Assembly (NCBI RefSeq): GCF_016545825.1 | Contig: NC_052613.1 | Span: 620,001-684,000, forward strand | Direction: 5' to 3' | Length of the DNA: 64,000 nt | Source of the DNA: Eucalyptus grandis | Lineage: Eukaryota; Streptophyta; Magnoliopsida; Myrtales; Myrtaceae | Shown here: positions 34,934 to 45,623 of the stretch, piece by piece | Layout: every line of letters begins with the position of its first letter | Numbering within the stretch: position 1 is the stretch's first letter | Translations under genes and position numbers: made by a program | The notes under the pieces: model-generated | What the model was told of the DNA's origin: nothing | Databases searched by the model: none | Seen by the model: only the letters and a program-made list of their open reading frames with translations

Positions 34934-36199
34934 GCTTACTTTGACATGCCATGTTCATTTCGGGTGGCTCCATAGAATCGACGTTTTGGTTTTTGTCTGT
35001 CTGGACTTTGGCTGATATTAGGCAACTGTCGTAGTCCTTTCTCTCGGGGAAACGCCGCGGTAATAATTCTCTTGAATATTTTATCAACGAAAGTATTATG
35101 CAACTAATGAAATGAGAGCTATGTTTGGTAAAAGCAACTTCCAATTATTATCAACAAGTGACAAACTCGGTCCATGAGAGCTGAGTTTGGTAAAAGCATG
35201 TGTCACTAATGAAATGAACAGAACAACCGATAATTTGTTGATATCGGGCATCACTAGTTATTGAAGAAAGCCTTCACCAGTTGACGAGATTATTGACGTT
35301 AGCTTGTATTTGCCAGTAGTGGAGTCAATAATATTTTTGGATCTGTATCTTCACACAAATAAGTGTTGCTGAATGATAGGAAATTGTGGATTAACTTCTC
35401 ATAATTACATATAGGATTAGGAAGCTATTACCCACATTGTATTCTTCGCAAATTTATATTTATCTTTACTTTCCTACAATTTACATTGTGGGTGACATTA
35501 TTCTCTATGTTCAGACTTTTAAATTCCTTATCCATTATTTTCCCATCCAAAAGCAACAATCATCATAACTTTTGCTGATTCATGTCGATTATCCATATTG
35601 TCAACGGAATGAAACTATGACTAATTAAGATTTGACATTGGGATTTATCATTTGGGCTAGTACACTGTCACCACATGCATGTGATGTTCCATATGTCCTC
35701 ACATTTCACACAATCTCAATGTTTTAAACTCTTGGCTGGCGTAGTTATAATCCTCCTTTCATGTCAAAGCGTGTAAAAAGCGAGAACGAAATTGGGGAGA
35801 ATGATTGCTTGCCTCGTCTTTTATTGTTTGGCCCCATGTTTTTTTTTTCCTCCTCTTTTCTGGAGGCAAGCGCTGTGATTCAGGACGCACTCACCGGCCG
35901 CAAAACACGCCTCTCAATCAATTCATCTTTCTTGCAATTCCGCATGCTATCCCGTCCTTTTTGAAGCTCGAGAACCATGTGAGCTTCGAATTGATTTCGT
36001 CTTCCCCCGAAGATGATGTGTGCTGATCAAAAAGTCATTTGGTAGCGTGATCCCGCTTTAGCTGCGGACGGCCGCTCAATGTCCGCCCGCACATCGCCAT
36101 CGGGTTGAACCCATCACCACGGTTTGACCCCCCTAATCTCACCAACAGTTATTACGCGTTGTAGAAATTTACTATGATGACTTCAAGCCTTCTTTCTTT

Positions 36200-36202
<3 letters not shown>
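34934..36202. other. 5' flank of CYP94B copy 1
   Basis: Aligns in blocks with 55160-55860 (for example GTGTAAAAAGCGAGAACGAA and CACCACGGTTTGACCCCC). It carries about 240 bp (35822-36060) that is absent upstream of copy 2. No gene is seen; the open frames 35761-35964 and 35805-36026 lie in this copy-specific part and look like chance. Confidence 0.55.

Positions 36203-36231
<29 letters not shown>
36203..36231. repeat. CT dinucleotide microsatellite
   Basis: A nearly pure CT run of about 29 bp ends roughly 40 bp before the TATA box of CYP94B copy 1. The paralog has only a short interrupted TCTCTC there. It is translated as SLSLSLSLSL in an upstream frame, which argues against the upstream ATG. 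Confidence 0.95.
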
Positions 36232-36237
<6 letters not shown>

Positions 36238-36271
36238 ATAGAAGATGTACATACATCTCCATTCAACACAG

Positions 36272-36280
36272 CTATATATA
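36272..36280 (+). promoter_or_regulatory. TATA box, CYP94B copy 1
   Basis: CTATATATA, 56 bp before the chosen start codon. The same relative element precedes copy 2. Confidence 0.65.
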
Positions 36281-36335
36281 CATAAGCTCTTGGACATCAC
36301 CCATAAGTCCTGACATCCCGTACGGCAAACTCATC

Positions 36336-37877
36336 ATGTCTGTTCTCCTGTTTGTAGGGTTTTCTGTCATCTTGTATGCCTTTCTCTCCCTCATTCACCA
36401 CAACATTAGCAAGAAGACGTCATGCTCGGCTGCTCATTGGACGAGCCACGGTCCTCCTTCTCATCCCATCATAGGATGTCTCCTCTCTTTCTACCGAAAC
36501 CGTTCCCGCCTTCTCGACTGGTACACCGACCTCCTCTCCCGATCCCCTACCCAGACCATCGTCATCCACCGGCTCGGCGCGTGCCGCACTGTCGTCACCG
36601 CCAACCCCGACAACGTTGAGCACGTCCTCAAGAACAACTTCCACAACTACCCCAAGGGCGCCCCCTTCACCAGCATCCTTGGCGACTTTCTCGGCTGTGG
36701 CATCTTCAACGTCGACGGTCCTCTCTGGAGCACCCAGCGAAAGCTCGCCAGCCACGAGTTCAGCACCAATTCGTTGAGGGACTTTGTCGTGCGGACCCTT
36801 GAAGCTGAGGTCGAGAACCGTCTCTTGCCGCTTCTCCAAGACTATGCCGATACTGATCGAACCCTGGACCTTCAAGACTTGCTCAGGCGGTTTGCTTTCG
36901 ACACTGTGTGCCAAGTTTCTTTAGGCACCGACCCGGATTGCCTCGACCTCTCGCGCACGCTGCCTCCTCTTGTGACTGCCTTCGAAAATGCTTCGAGGAT
37001 ATGCGCAACGCGAGCCACCTCCCCAGTGTATCTGGTCTGGAAGATCAAGAGAGGGTTGAACATTGGGTCCGAAAAGAAGCTTTCCGAAGCTGTGAAGCTC
37101 GTGCATGATGATATAGTTGATATAATCCGGAACAGGAAGAAGAAGCTGCTCCAAGAGAATGACGATCAGCAGATAAAATACAACGGCGACCTCTTGTCTC
37201 GGTTTCTTGCAGCCGGGCACAGTGAAGAGATGGTGCGGGACATGGTGATAAGCTTCGTGATGGCCGGAAGAGACACCACATCGGCCGCAATAACGTGGCT
37301 CTTCTGGCTCCTTGCTCAGAACTCGAATGCGGAGCGAGCGATCGTGAGCGAAGTTGACTCGATTCTTGACCGGAGCTACAAGAATTGCTTGGACTTCGAA
37401 GCCTTGAAGGAGATGAGGTTCCTGAAGACATGCCTCTGCGAATCGATGCGGCTGTACCCGCCGGTCGCATGGGACTCGAAGCATGCTGCGGCGGACGACG
37501 TGTTGCCAGACGGGACCCCGGTGAGGAAGGGCGACAGAGTGACGTACTTTCCCTACGGCATGGGGAGGATGAAGGAGCTGTGGGGGAAAGACAGGCTCGA
37601 GTTCAAACCGGACCGGTGGCTGGTGGGACCGGGAATGGAAGGTGGTACCGAGGGGGAGTTGAGAGCGGTGAGTCCATACAAGTTCCCGGTTTTTCGTGCC
37701 GGTCCGAGGGTGTGCCTTGGGAAGGAGATGGCCTTCATCCAGATGAAGTACGTCGTGGCGTCGATCTTGAAAAGGTTCGTGATCAGACCGGTTCTCGAGA
37801 ACCGGCCCGTTTTTGTTCCTCTGTTGACCGCCCACATGGCCGGGGGGCTGAAGGTGGCGGTCAAGAAAAGGAGCTAA
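36336..37877 (+). CDS. CYP94B: Cytochrome P450, CYP94B type, copy 1 (likely jasmonoyl-Ile 12-hydroxylase)
   Basis: An intronless 513-residue P450. An N-terminal membrane anchor (about residues 3-21) is followed by the proline hinge HGPPSHPIIG (38-47), the I-helix AGRDTTSAA (310-318), the ExxR motif ESMR (369-372), FKPDRW (423-428) and the haem loop FRAGPRVCLG (453-462) with ligand Cys460. All core P450 elements are present and no stop or frameshift is seen. Length and sequence fit the CYP94B subfamily, as in Arabidopsis CYP94B3, whose members hydroxylate jasmonoyl-isoleucine at carbon 12 at the endoplasmic reticulum and so dampen jasmonate signalling. I chose Met at 36336 because copy 2 starts at the equivalent codon; the in-frame ATG at 36174 would add 54 residues encoded by a CT microsatellite and the TATA region. 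The subfamily is firm from motifs; the exact substrate is inferred. Confidence 0.95.
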   Translation: MSVLLFVGFSVILYAFLSLIHHNISKKTSCSAAHWTSHGPPSHPIIGCLLSFYRNRSRLLDWYTDLLSRSPTQTIVIHRLGACRTVVTANPDNVEHVLKNNFHNYPKGAPFTSILGDFLGCGIFNVDGPLWSTQRKLASHEFSTNSLRDFVVRTLEAEVENRLLPLLQDYADTDRTLDLQDLLRRFAFDTVCQVSLGTDPDCLDLSRTLPPLVTAFENASRICATRATSPVYLVWKIKRGLNIGSEKKLSEAVKLVHDDIVDIIRNRKKKLLQENDDQQIKYNGDLLSRFLAAGHSEEMVRDMVISFVMAGRDTTSAAITWLFWLLAQNSNAERAIVSEVDSILDRSYKNCLDFEALKEMRFLKTCLCESMRLYPPVAWDSKHAAADDVLPDGTPVRKGDRVTYFPYGMGRMKELWGKDRLEFKPDRWLVGPGMEGGTEGELRAVSPYKFPVFRAGPRVCLGKEMAFIQMKYVVASILKRFVIRPVLENRPVFVPLLTAHMAGGLKVAVKKRS

Positions 37878-38064
37878 CGAGAAGCTGCCGAGGTGTTGCA
37901 ACGAAAGGAGTTGGTGGGTACATAAAGATAGGGTTGTTGGTAGCAGAACAATGCTTGTCGTTTTTGTAGTTTTAAAGCCTCAATTGATTCAATGAAAAGA
38001 TTACTGAAGCGGTGTTTATGTGGACAAAATGCCTTCTCATGTCATTGCCTCATTACATGAATAG
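37878..38064. other. 3' flank of CYP94B copy 1
   Basis: It shares TTGCAACGAAAGGAGTTGG and TTCAATGAAAAGATTA words with the 3' flank of copy 2. AATGAAAAG is a plausible plant polyadenylation signal in both copies. Confidence 0.5.
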
Positions 38065-39186
38065 TAGACCAATTAAACGGGTGGGTCGGGTTGAGTTTAG
38101 ATTGGGTCATAAATGGTCCGACCCAAATCGACTCATTTAAGCCGTCTATGACCCATTTATTGCAATGCAAAACTTTTGACCAATACCGACTCATACCATA
38201 TCTATTTAACTAAATTTAAGAAAGTTTATTTCTTATATATATATATATATGGTATTGCTAAAATAGTTTTATACAACACAAATTTAATGGACAATTTTTA
38301 TAATTTTTAAAATAATTATTTAAAAAAAAATCAAAATTTAATTATTTTTTGAATTAAATTTAAAATTATTTTTATTTTTATTTTTAAAATATAATTTTTC
38401 TTTTTCTTTTTCTTTTATGTTCTTCTTCTTCTTCGGCTGGCCGTGACCAAGACGACCGCCGGTGGACCAGCTACGGGCGAGCCTCTAGCTCGCCCGGCTC
38501 GCCGATGTCGGCGAGCTCTGAGTCTTGCTAGATCGGCGAGGCTCGAGCCTCACCAAACGTCGGCGAGGCCTGCCTCGCCAAATTCGGCGAGCTCGAGGCT
38601 CGGCGGCATCTGGCGAGCTTGAGTTCGCCCCTCACTGGACGTCAATGAGGCCTTGCCTCGCCCGAGATCTAGCGAGCTCGAGGCTCGCCGACGTCGGGTG
38701 AGGCTTGAGCTTGCCCCTCACTGGATCTGGTGAGGCTCAAGCCTCGCCCGACGCCGGCGAGTTTGAGTCTCGCCAGATTGGCGAGGCTTGAGCCTTGCCG
38801 GGTGTCGGCAAGGCCTCCACGTCGCTAGATCCGGCGAGCTCGAGGCTCGCGGTCGATCGCCGGCCATCATCGTCTTTGGTGATTGGAGGGAGAAGAAAGA
38901 AAAAGAAAAGAAAATTAGAATAAAAAAATAATTATAATTTCAGCTTTTATAAATAAAAGAAATATTTTTGTAAAGTTAAAGAGAGAAGAGAGAGATTGGG
39001 AGGTTTTGGGTGAAAATGGGTTCTAAATCCAACCCATATAAGACCCACTTCAGACCCATCTATCAAAGTCTGTAATTGTTAAACTCATTTAACTACTTTT
39101 TGTCAAAAAAACAAGTGACCCATATATGACCTATTTATAATTTAAATGGGTCATATATGGGTCTAAGACCCATTTTGCCACCTCTA
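38065..39186. mobile_element. Non-autonomous DNA element with 8-bp TSD and GC-rich core
   Basis: ATGAATAG flanks it on both sides (38057-38064 and 39187-39194). The ends TAGACC and CCTCTA are weakly inverted, with GGGTC/GACCC words in both arms. The core (38430-38870) is made of GGCGAGGCTCGAGCC-like palindromic words between AT-rich arms. An AT dinucleotide run lies at 38236-38251. The paralog (57755-57790) lacks it. An 8-bp duplication suggests hAT, but Mutator type cannot be excluded. Confidence 0.7.
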
Positions 39187-39194
39187 ATGAATAG

Positions 39195-40276
39195 ACACCA
39201 TAACACAGCCCAATGGAGAAAGGACTACATGCACATATACATAAGTCAGTTGAGAATAAGGGTTATTGGATCCTGGTGACCTGAAGGAATCCAGAGCCAT
39301 TTCGATAGACATTTTGGATTCTAAATGCCACTAAGAATCCTTCTGATAGATGTATCATTGTGTGAATGCGATGATTTACTTTAGTGATTAAGGTCAAATT
39401 GGGCCCAAAGTAAGAATTGAGTAAAAGACACCGACACGACACCCCTAACTTCATGTTTTTGTTTGATCTCTAGTCTTGTGCATTGGGCAATTTCATCTCT
39501 AGGATGTCAATTCTCCCGAAGTTACGGCATGTGATCAATCGAAGCCATGACAAAAAAGTAAGAGGGAAAAGCGCATTGCAAAAATTATGACTGGGCATTA
39601 CTAAAATGCGGTTGGCATAATTTTCACTTCCCCGATCTCAACTCCATGTGTTCTTCATTAGGAAGATCTCTTATAATGTTTTGAAGATGATAAAATAAAT
39701 CAAAGTTTACTAACGTGTCTAATAATTAAGTAACTAGGTGAAAGACGCACAAGCTACTATGCAGATGATAGAACATGTAAATGACATTGTCAATGATTAT
39801 ACTTGAAAGAATTAAATGCAAACTTTAATGATGAAAATATTCAAACTTACATTTAGATTGTAAAATATATTTCAAACAAAACAGGTCTAGAATGTGATGG
39901 GTCCAGCACGTGATAGGTTCAAAACGACACAAGTATAGAATGTGATCCTGAACATGACAAGTTCATAATGAAACAACTTCACAGAATGTAACACAATCCT
40001 TAAATGTATAATGGCTAGTTATCTGGTTTCGATTCTACATTAAGATAGATTTGATTGACTCAATCTAATTGATTGACAATTGTATCTTGAAAACAAAAAC
40101 TTTCTAAACATAAAAGTTCTACTTATGAAAATCAAGATTCTATTTGTATAGGCAATCAAAATTAACTAAGGATTCTGCTTCTATCACTTAACGGCTACTA
40201 AATCTTTTTGATACAGTTTTGTCTAATGGGTATAAGATGCTTCTGTCTACTCAAGTTACGATGAGCTATTCTTAGG
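39195..40276. other. Noncoding; duplicated to about 39665, then unique AT-rich sequence
   Basis: 39195-39665 aligns with 57770-57920 plus 58776-59190 (shared GACCTGAAGGAATCCA, TGTATCATTGTGTGAAT and TCGAAGCCATGACAAAAA). Beyond that is AT-rich sequence with no gene. Confidence 0.5.
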
Positions 40277-40510
40277 AGTCCATCTTTTTACCCAATTAGA
40301 ATGCAAGGCCGAATGATCATAGCTTGTTGCCTCATACACAACTTGATAAGAAGAGAAATGGCTATTGATTCAATTGAGGCACAATTAGATGAAGTAGCCA
40401 ACACTATTGAGGATGTGGAAACAATTGATGTTATTGAGCTATTAGATCATTGGACGACATGGAGGCAAAATTTGGCAAGACAAATGTTTAATGAGTGGAA
40501 TGCAAGTTGA
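40277..40510 (+). pseudogene. PIF/Harbinger transposase C-terminal fragment
   Basis: It encodes RSPSFYPIRMQGRMIIACC, then LIHNLIRREM and WTTWRQNLARQMFNEW, the typical C-terminus of plant Harbinger (HARBI1-like, DDE_Tnp_4) transposases. The catalytic N-terminal part is missing upstream. It is followed on the same strand by a Myb-like frame, the usual two-gene arrangement of PIF/Harbinger elements. Confidence 0.8.
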
Positions 40511-40844
40511 CGACATGGAGGAGTTGCATGATTTGATGTTATTAGAAAAATTCATTTGTTTCCCATTGTTGCAAGACTTGTGTTGTGATATGTTTTTAAT
40601 TCTCCGTTTCTATTAGACATGTGTAATATGATGCCGGTTTCTCATTATCGAGACATATTTTCCATGGCTAGTGTTTGCTTTATGACTTCGTCATTTTAAA
40701 TATTCAGTACTATGTTTTCTATCATTATACTTTCTCCACTGTGCTATTCTCTATCAATAAACTTCCTAAAATTTAAACGAGATGTTTAGGAATGGAAGGT
40801 AGTGATTTCAGTCAAACTCATGGAAAGGGGAACAGAGAGAGATT

Positions 40845-41780
40845 AATGTGTATGGACAATAAATGAAGAAAATGAACTTTTAGATGGTCTTGAAGAAATA
40901 GTTGCGCAAGGAATGAAAGCCGATAACAACATCAATAGAAGTTACATGATTATGTTAGAGAAATGGTTTGAAGAAAAATTTCCCGGTTCCTGCATTAAGG
41001 GTAATCCTCACATAAAGTCGAAGATGAAAAACTTGAAAAAGTTATACAATCAGATATTTGATTTGAAGGATCAAAGTGGCTTTGGGTGGAATCATGAAAA
41101 CCATTTTATTAATATTTATTCAGAAGATAGTTGGCAAAAACATTGCAAGGATTGTGTCACTTCTTCTCATTTTTCTTCTTTAATACTTGTTTCATTTTTA
41201 ACAAAACAACATATTTTCTTTGTAGGTCTATCTAGGACTGCTTAGGAAAGTCTTTCCCTCAATATGATCGACTAGCAACCATAGTTGGAATAGATCAAGG
41301 GAAATCTCAGTAAAAATCCTTCGAAAGCTCATGCGGCTATAGATCATGAACGAAGTGAAAATAATGATGATTGTGGAAACTAATGGTGTAAGTCAAAATA
41401 TACTGCCACTATTATCTTCTCAAACACAAAATATTTCTAATTCTTCAAGAAGAAAAAGAGCTAAAGCAAATGACAAATGGGTTGCTGGTTTAGTTGAGAT
41501 GTCAAGAACCTTTGGCTAGTTTTTGGAAAAAAGCTATCGAGAGGATGGAGATGATCGGTAGTTGCATTTGGACATGCTAAAGATTTGGATAATGACAAGC
41601 AAAAAAATCAATGAGGAGCTTCTTCAAATGTTTCTAGGTATAATGGATAAAATAAAAATATATAGATATATTGTGAAGGATCCTGAGAATAGTCATCTTT
41701 TTTGGGGATTTCAAGGAGATGACAGGAAGGCATTTGTGGAACTACTTTTCCAAGAGATGAGAGAAGACAGCGAGTGATGA
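40845..41780 (+). pseudogene. Myb/SANT-like ORF of the Harbinger element, broken
   Basis: The frame from about 40848 (WTINEENELLDGLEEIVAQG) runs into NRSYMIMLEKWFEEKFPG, NPHIKSKMKNLKKLYNQIF and SGFGWNHE, a Myb_DNA-bind_3 type trihelix domain. An intron-like or frameshifted stretch follows (41160-41240). Then come decayed pieces and a last open part (41562-41777) ending near KDPENSHLFWGFQGDDRKAF. Such proteins assist Harbinger transposases. The element is dead and its terminal repeats were not found. Confidence 0.7.
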
Positions 41781-41789
41781 CTTGGAGTG

Positions 41790-42454
41790 ATGAGTTGCAA
41801 TGGATTCAAACATCGAAGATTATTCTTTTTGTTGTTTATTGGAATCATATGTTTTTCTTAAGGTGTTATTTCTTGTGTAATCCCTTTATAGTCATACTGA
41901 GTCTTATTCGGGACTTTTAGGTACACGAAACATCTTAAACTTGAGAGCGTGTTGCTATTTTTATGCTTAAGTTTGTCTCCGATGGTGGTTAAATTCAATT
42001 CAATAATATATTGTTCCTCAATATGTTTGTTGATGGAGTGCTCTAGTAGTGCTTTTGCTACTTTTTGGGTAGACCTTTCGTCCACAAAATCTTCAAATCA
42101 GATCTCAAGACTGTAGTCAAACTTTTTATTACTTTTCCTTATATAACTTACTGCAAACATTACATATATTTTTCATGTATAAATTTGAAATACCATGCGC
42201 ATCATAAATCTCCTTGAAATTGAAACTCAAGAGCACAATCTAGAGAGTACTTAAACAACATGAAATGACTTTAGAAAATCGTATAAGGAAGCACATGAAA
42301 ACAGCCATGCCAACAACCGAAGCATGCAATCTATGATTAGTGCAATGCACATTTAACAATGATAATAAGCTGGAGGGCATGGGTTTCCTTTGGTCATCTT
42401 TTGCCCATACTTCCTCCACCGACAACCGTCTACAATCTAGGTAGATATACACAT
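41790..42454. other. Noncoding AT-rich stretch
   Basis: No gene or recognisable element; three small minus-strand open frames have no family resemblance. Confidence 0.35.
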
Positions 42455-42459
42455 GTTTT

Positions 42460-43216
42460 TGTTGTAATTATGGTTATAATTATGGTTAATGGATCAACGG
42501 AAGCCAATAAATTAATATACGTTTTTTCTGTTCACATATCTCTTTTTTGGATTCATGAATTTCCTATACTTTTATGTTCACGTATCTATTGAATTCATGA
42601 ATTTCTTAGATTCATGTATCGTTTAGTTTCATGTATTTATTGAGTTCATGAATCTCTTGAATTCACGTATCTTTGGATACCTGAATCTCTTGGATTCACG
42701 TATCTCTTTATTCATGAATCTCGTGGATACACGCGTCTATTTAATTCATGTATCTCTTTAGTACATGAACTAAAAATCTCTCTATATAGATTGGAACATA
42801 GAGCTTCATGGGGGTTTTGGTTTTTGGTTTTGGTTTTCTGAATCCATTCCAAAAGACTTTGATATACTTTTCTACTCTTCTGTTTTTCCTGAGTGTGCTT
42901 GTTCAATTGAATGGTTCGACTGAGTCCTGTTTGCATAGTGTTAATCCAAACAGGTTTGAGGTGTTGTATCTTGGGAGGCATAGTTTGTGAATCTGCGGAG
43001 CACCTTTGGCAGGAACTAATCGCCTTAAGGAGATTCGGTTATTCGTACCTCACCTCCAATTTTATGTTATTTTTCAATGATATCTTATTTTATTCTTCCC
43101 AAAGAGTTGTAAGTTTACATAAAAAGAATGATATTATATAGTTGTTATTGTTTTCTTTACATTGATGTTCTGATTACAACAAACAATTTGTGTATTCTGT
43201 GGTTTAATTTCCAACA
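42460..43216 (+). repeat. 5' LTR of the Copia element
   Basis: Contains a TATA-like CTCTATATAGA near 42777-42790 and, in U3, a cluster of ATTCATG(A/T)AT and CACGTATCT words including TTCATGAA at 42552, 42594, 42645 and 42711. The open frames near 42808-43141 are LTR sequence. Confidence 0.9.
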
Positions 43217-43269
43217 ATCTTAAGGCGGTTATATCACTCATTGTTTGTTGTTCTTGTTAGATTATTGAG

Positions 43270-44170
43270 ATGGTTGAAAACAATCAAGTGCCATTCAATG
43301 TCCATAATGTTTCAGGAGACGTTCCTATGGTCGATTTGACCGTTGCTATGGAAGATGTTCAACCCTCAGGGTTTGAATTTGTAGTAGCCAATGCTACGGG
43401 CCCTTGGGCTAACACCAATTTTGGTGGTGCGGGTACAAGTCATAAGGCTGGTATGCCCGGGACTGTTTTTCAGAACAGTATAGGCCAAATGGCTTTTGGC
43501 TCTGTTTCTAGAGGGATGGTTCAACGAACCTTGCCTACTGTGATGACAACACCTCCAATTACAGCTAATGAGAGATTGTCTGCTGTGGTGATGTTCGAAG
43601 CATCTCTAGTGTCAAACACTAGTGGCTGGTGGCTAGATATAGGTGCCACGAATCACATTTGTATAGATAAACACATGTTCTCATCTTATGAGAAGGCTGA
43701 AGAAAATGAGAAGCTTTATATGGCTAACTCTGCATCGGCAAAGATTGCCGGAAGTGGAAAAGTGATCTTGAAGTTTACATCTGGTAAGGAGGTTGCATTG
43801 CTAAAAGATTGAACGAGACACTAAAGGAGATGGCTAATGCCATGCTTTTGAGTTCAGGTTTACCTCAAAACTTGTGGGGGGAGACAATTTTAACTGTAAA
43901 TTTTATTCTTAATAAAATACCCCACAAAAAGACAGGTAAAATTCCATACGAATTATGAAATGAAAAATTGCCATCCTACAATTTTCTTAAAGTGTGGGGG
44001 TGCATAATGTGATTTATAACGGTAAGTCTAGACACATTTGTCGTAGACAAGACCGTAAGCAGTTGCTCTCAAATTGAATCATTTATTTAGACTTTGTAAA
44101 GTCAAAAGAAAATATTGCGGATTCGCTGACAAAATGTTTGTCAAGAGAGTAGATAAACTGCGCATCGAGG
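43270..44170 (+). pseudogene. Copia gag-pol remnant (protease, integrase and RNase H pieces)
   Basis: The open frame from 43270 to 43812 has a low-complexity start, then a Copia protease region, WWLDIGATNHICIDKHMFS (the usual Asp-Ser-Gly reads DIG) and ASAKIAGSGKVILKF. It jumps directly to an integrase C-terminal piece (NETLKEMANAMLLSSGLPQ, NLWGETILTVNFILNKIPHK, 43810-43990) and then to the RNase H end (SKENIADSLTKCLS, about 44100-44150). The zinc knuckle, integrase core and RT are deleted. Confidence 0.8.
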
Positions 44171-44766
44171 GGAATGGGTTTAAGAGCCTTAACCCAATAA
44201 AGAGATTCTAGGGTGGAAACCTAACCTATGCGATTGGAGATCCCATGGACTAGGTTCAATAAGACAACGTAAATTTTGGAAACTCTAGTGTAAGCACTGT
44301 CTCCCATTCCTATGATGCAACAGTGCTTTCCTACAACGTTATTAAGGGTACGCTATGCGTTTAATGATTCATATAACTTGGAATGTAACATCCAAATAAC
44401 ATTCAAATAAGATATGGTAGGATATCTTTAATAGGAATGCACCTATATGCGTGGAGATGGCCGACTCTATGAAAATCTTTAAATGCTAGATTTTCTATAG
44501 CACGCATGAATCCCGAGAGGTTCAGGGCCGAAAGAACGAACACAACCGAGAACCAATCTTGAATTGGAAATACTCCGTGTGAGGTTTATTGTCTAGGCTT
44601 ACACAAACAACTGGCGATTCAAGGCTTAGTCCATCGACTAGTTAAGTAAGTCCGATAAGCTTTCACTAAAGAAGGTTCAAAGCGAAAGCTACCTATCTTG
44701 ATGCGGTTTATTTCAACAGGCATGCTCATATTCCTTCGAGTAAAAAATGTTTTGTTGATCCATTAA

Positions 44767-44776
44767 TGTGGGGGAT
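44767..44776 (+). other. Polypurine tract of the Copia element
   Basis: TGTGGGGGAT immediately before the 3' LTR start TGTTGTAATT. Confidence 0.8.
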
Positions 44777-45534
44777 TGTTGTAATTATGGTTATAATTAT
44801 GGTTAATGGATCAACGGAAGCCAATAAATTAAGATATGTTTTTTCTGTTCACGTATCTCTTTTTGGATTCATGAATTTCCTATACTTTTATGTTCACGTA
44901 TCTATTGAATTTATGAATTTCTTAGATTCATGTATCGTTTAGTTCATGTATTTATTGAGTTCATGAATCTCTTGAATTCACGTATCTTTGGATACATGAA
45001 TCTCTTGGATTCACGTATCTCTTTATTCATGAATCTTGTGGATACACGCGTCTATTTAATTCATGTATCTCTTTAGTACATGAACTAAAAAACTCTATAT
45101 ATAGATAGGAACATAGAGCTTCATGGGGGGTTTTGGTTTTTGGTTTTGGTTTTTCTTAATCCATTCCAAAAAGACTTTGATATACTTTTCTACTCTTCTG
45201 TTTTTCCTGAGTGTGCTGGTTCAATTGAATGGTTCGACTGAGTCCTGTTTGCATAGTGCTAATTCAAACATGTTCGAGATGTTGTATCTTGAGAGGCATA
45301 GTTCGTGAATCTGCGGAGCACCTTTGGCAGGAACTAATCACCTTAAGGAGATTCGGTTATCCGTACCTCACCTCCAATTTTATGTTATTTTTCAATGATA
45401 TCTTATTTTATTATTCTCCAAGAGTTGTAAGTTTACATAAAAAGAAGGATATTATATAGCTGTTATTGTTTTCTTTACATTGATATTTTGATTACAACAA
45501 ACAGTTTGTGTATTCTGTGGTTTAATTTCCGACA
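44777..45534 (+). repeat. 3' LTR of the Copia element
   Basis: 758 bp, nearly identical to 42460-43216, ending TTTCCGACA before the GTTTT duplication. It retains three of the four TTCATGAA words. Confidence 0.9.
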
Positions 45535-45539
45535 GTTTT

Positions 45540-45583
45540 AGGACACTAACCACAATTATTAAAGTCGGCCTCATGCTTTTTGC

Positions 45584-45623
<40 letters not shown>

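Larger units (their letters stand above)
42460..45534 (+). mobile_element. Ty1/Copia element, internally deleted, with intact LTRs
   Basis: Two LTRs of about 757 bp (42460-43216 and 44777-45534), starting TGTTGTAATTA and ending TTTCCAACA or TTTCCGACA, flank a 1.56-kb internal region. The 5-bp duplication GTTTT is at 42455-42459 and 45535-45539. A PPT (TGTGGGGGAT, 44767-44776) precedes the 3' LTR. The LTRs differ by only a few percent by eye, so insertion was fairly recent. The internal region lacks most of gag, integrase and RT, so the element is non-autonomous. Confidence 0.92.

Noticed and set aside
36174..36335. In-frame upstream ATG that would extend CYP94B copy 1 by 54 residues
   Set aside because: The extension is encoded by the CT microsatellite and TATA region, is not conserved in copy 2, and would put a second hydrophobic stretch before the normal anchor.
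36921..37901. 326-codon open frame antisense to CYP94B copy 1 (and similar ones antisense to copy 2)
   Set aside because: Shadow of GC-rich P450 codons; no domain and opposite to a well supported gene.
43270..43812. 180-codon open frame as a host gene
   Set aside because: It lies between matching LTRs and contains the Copia protease motif.
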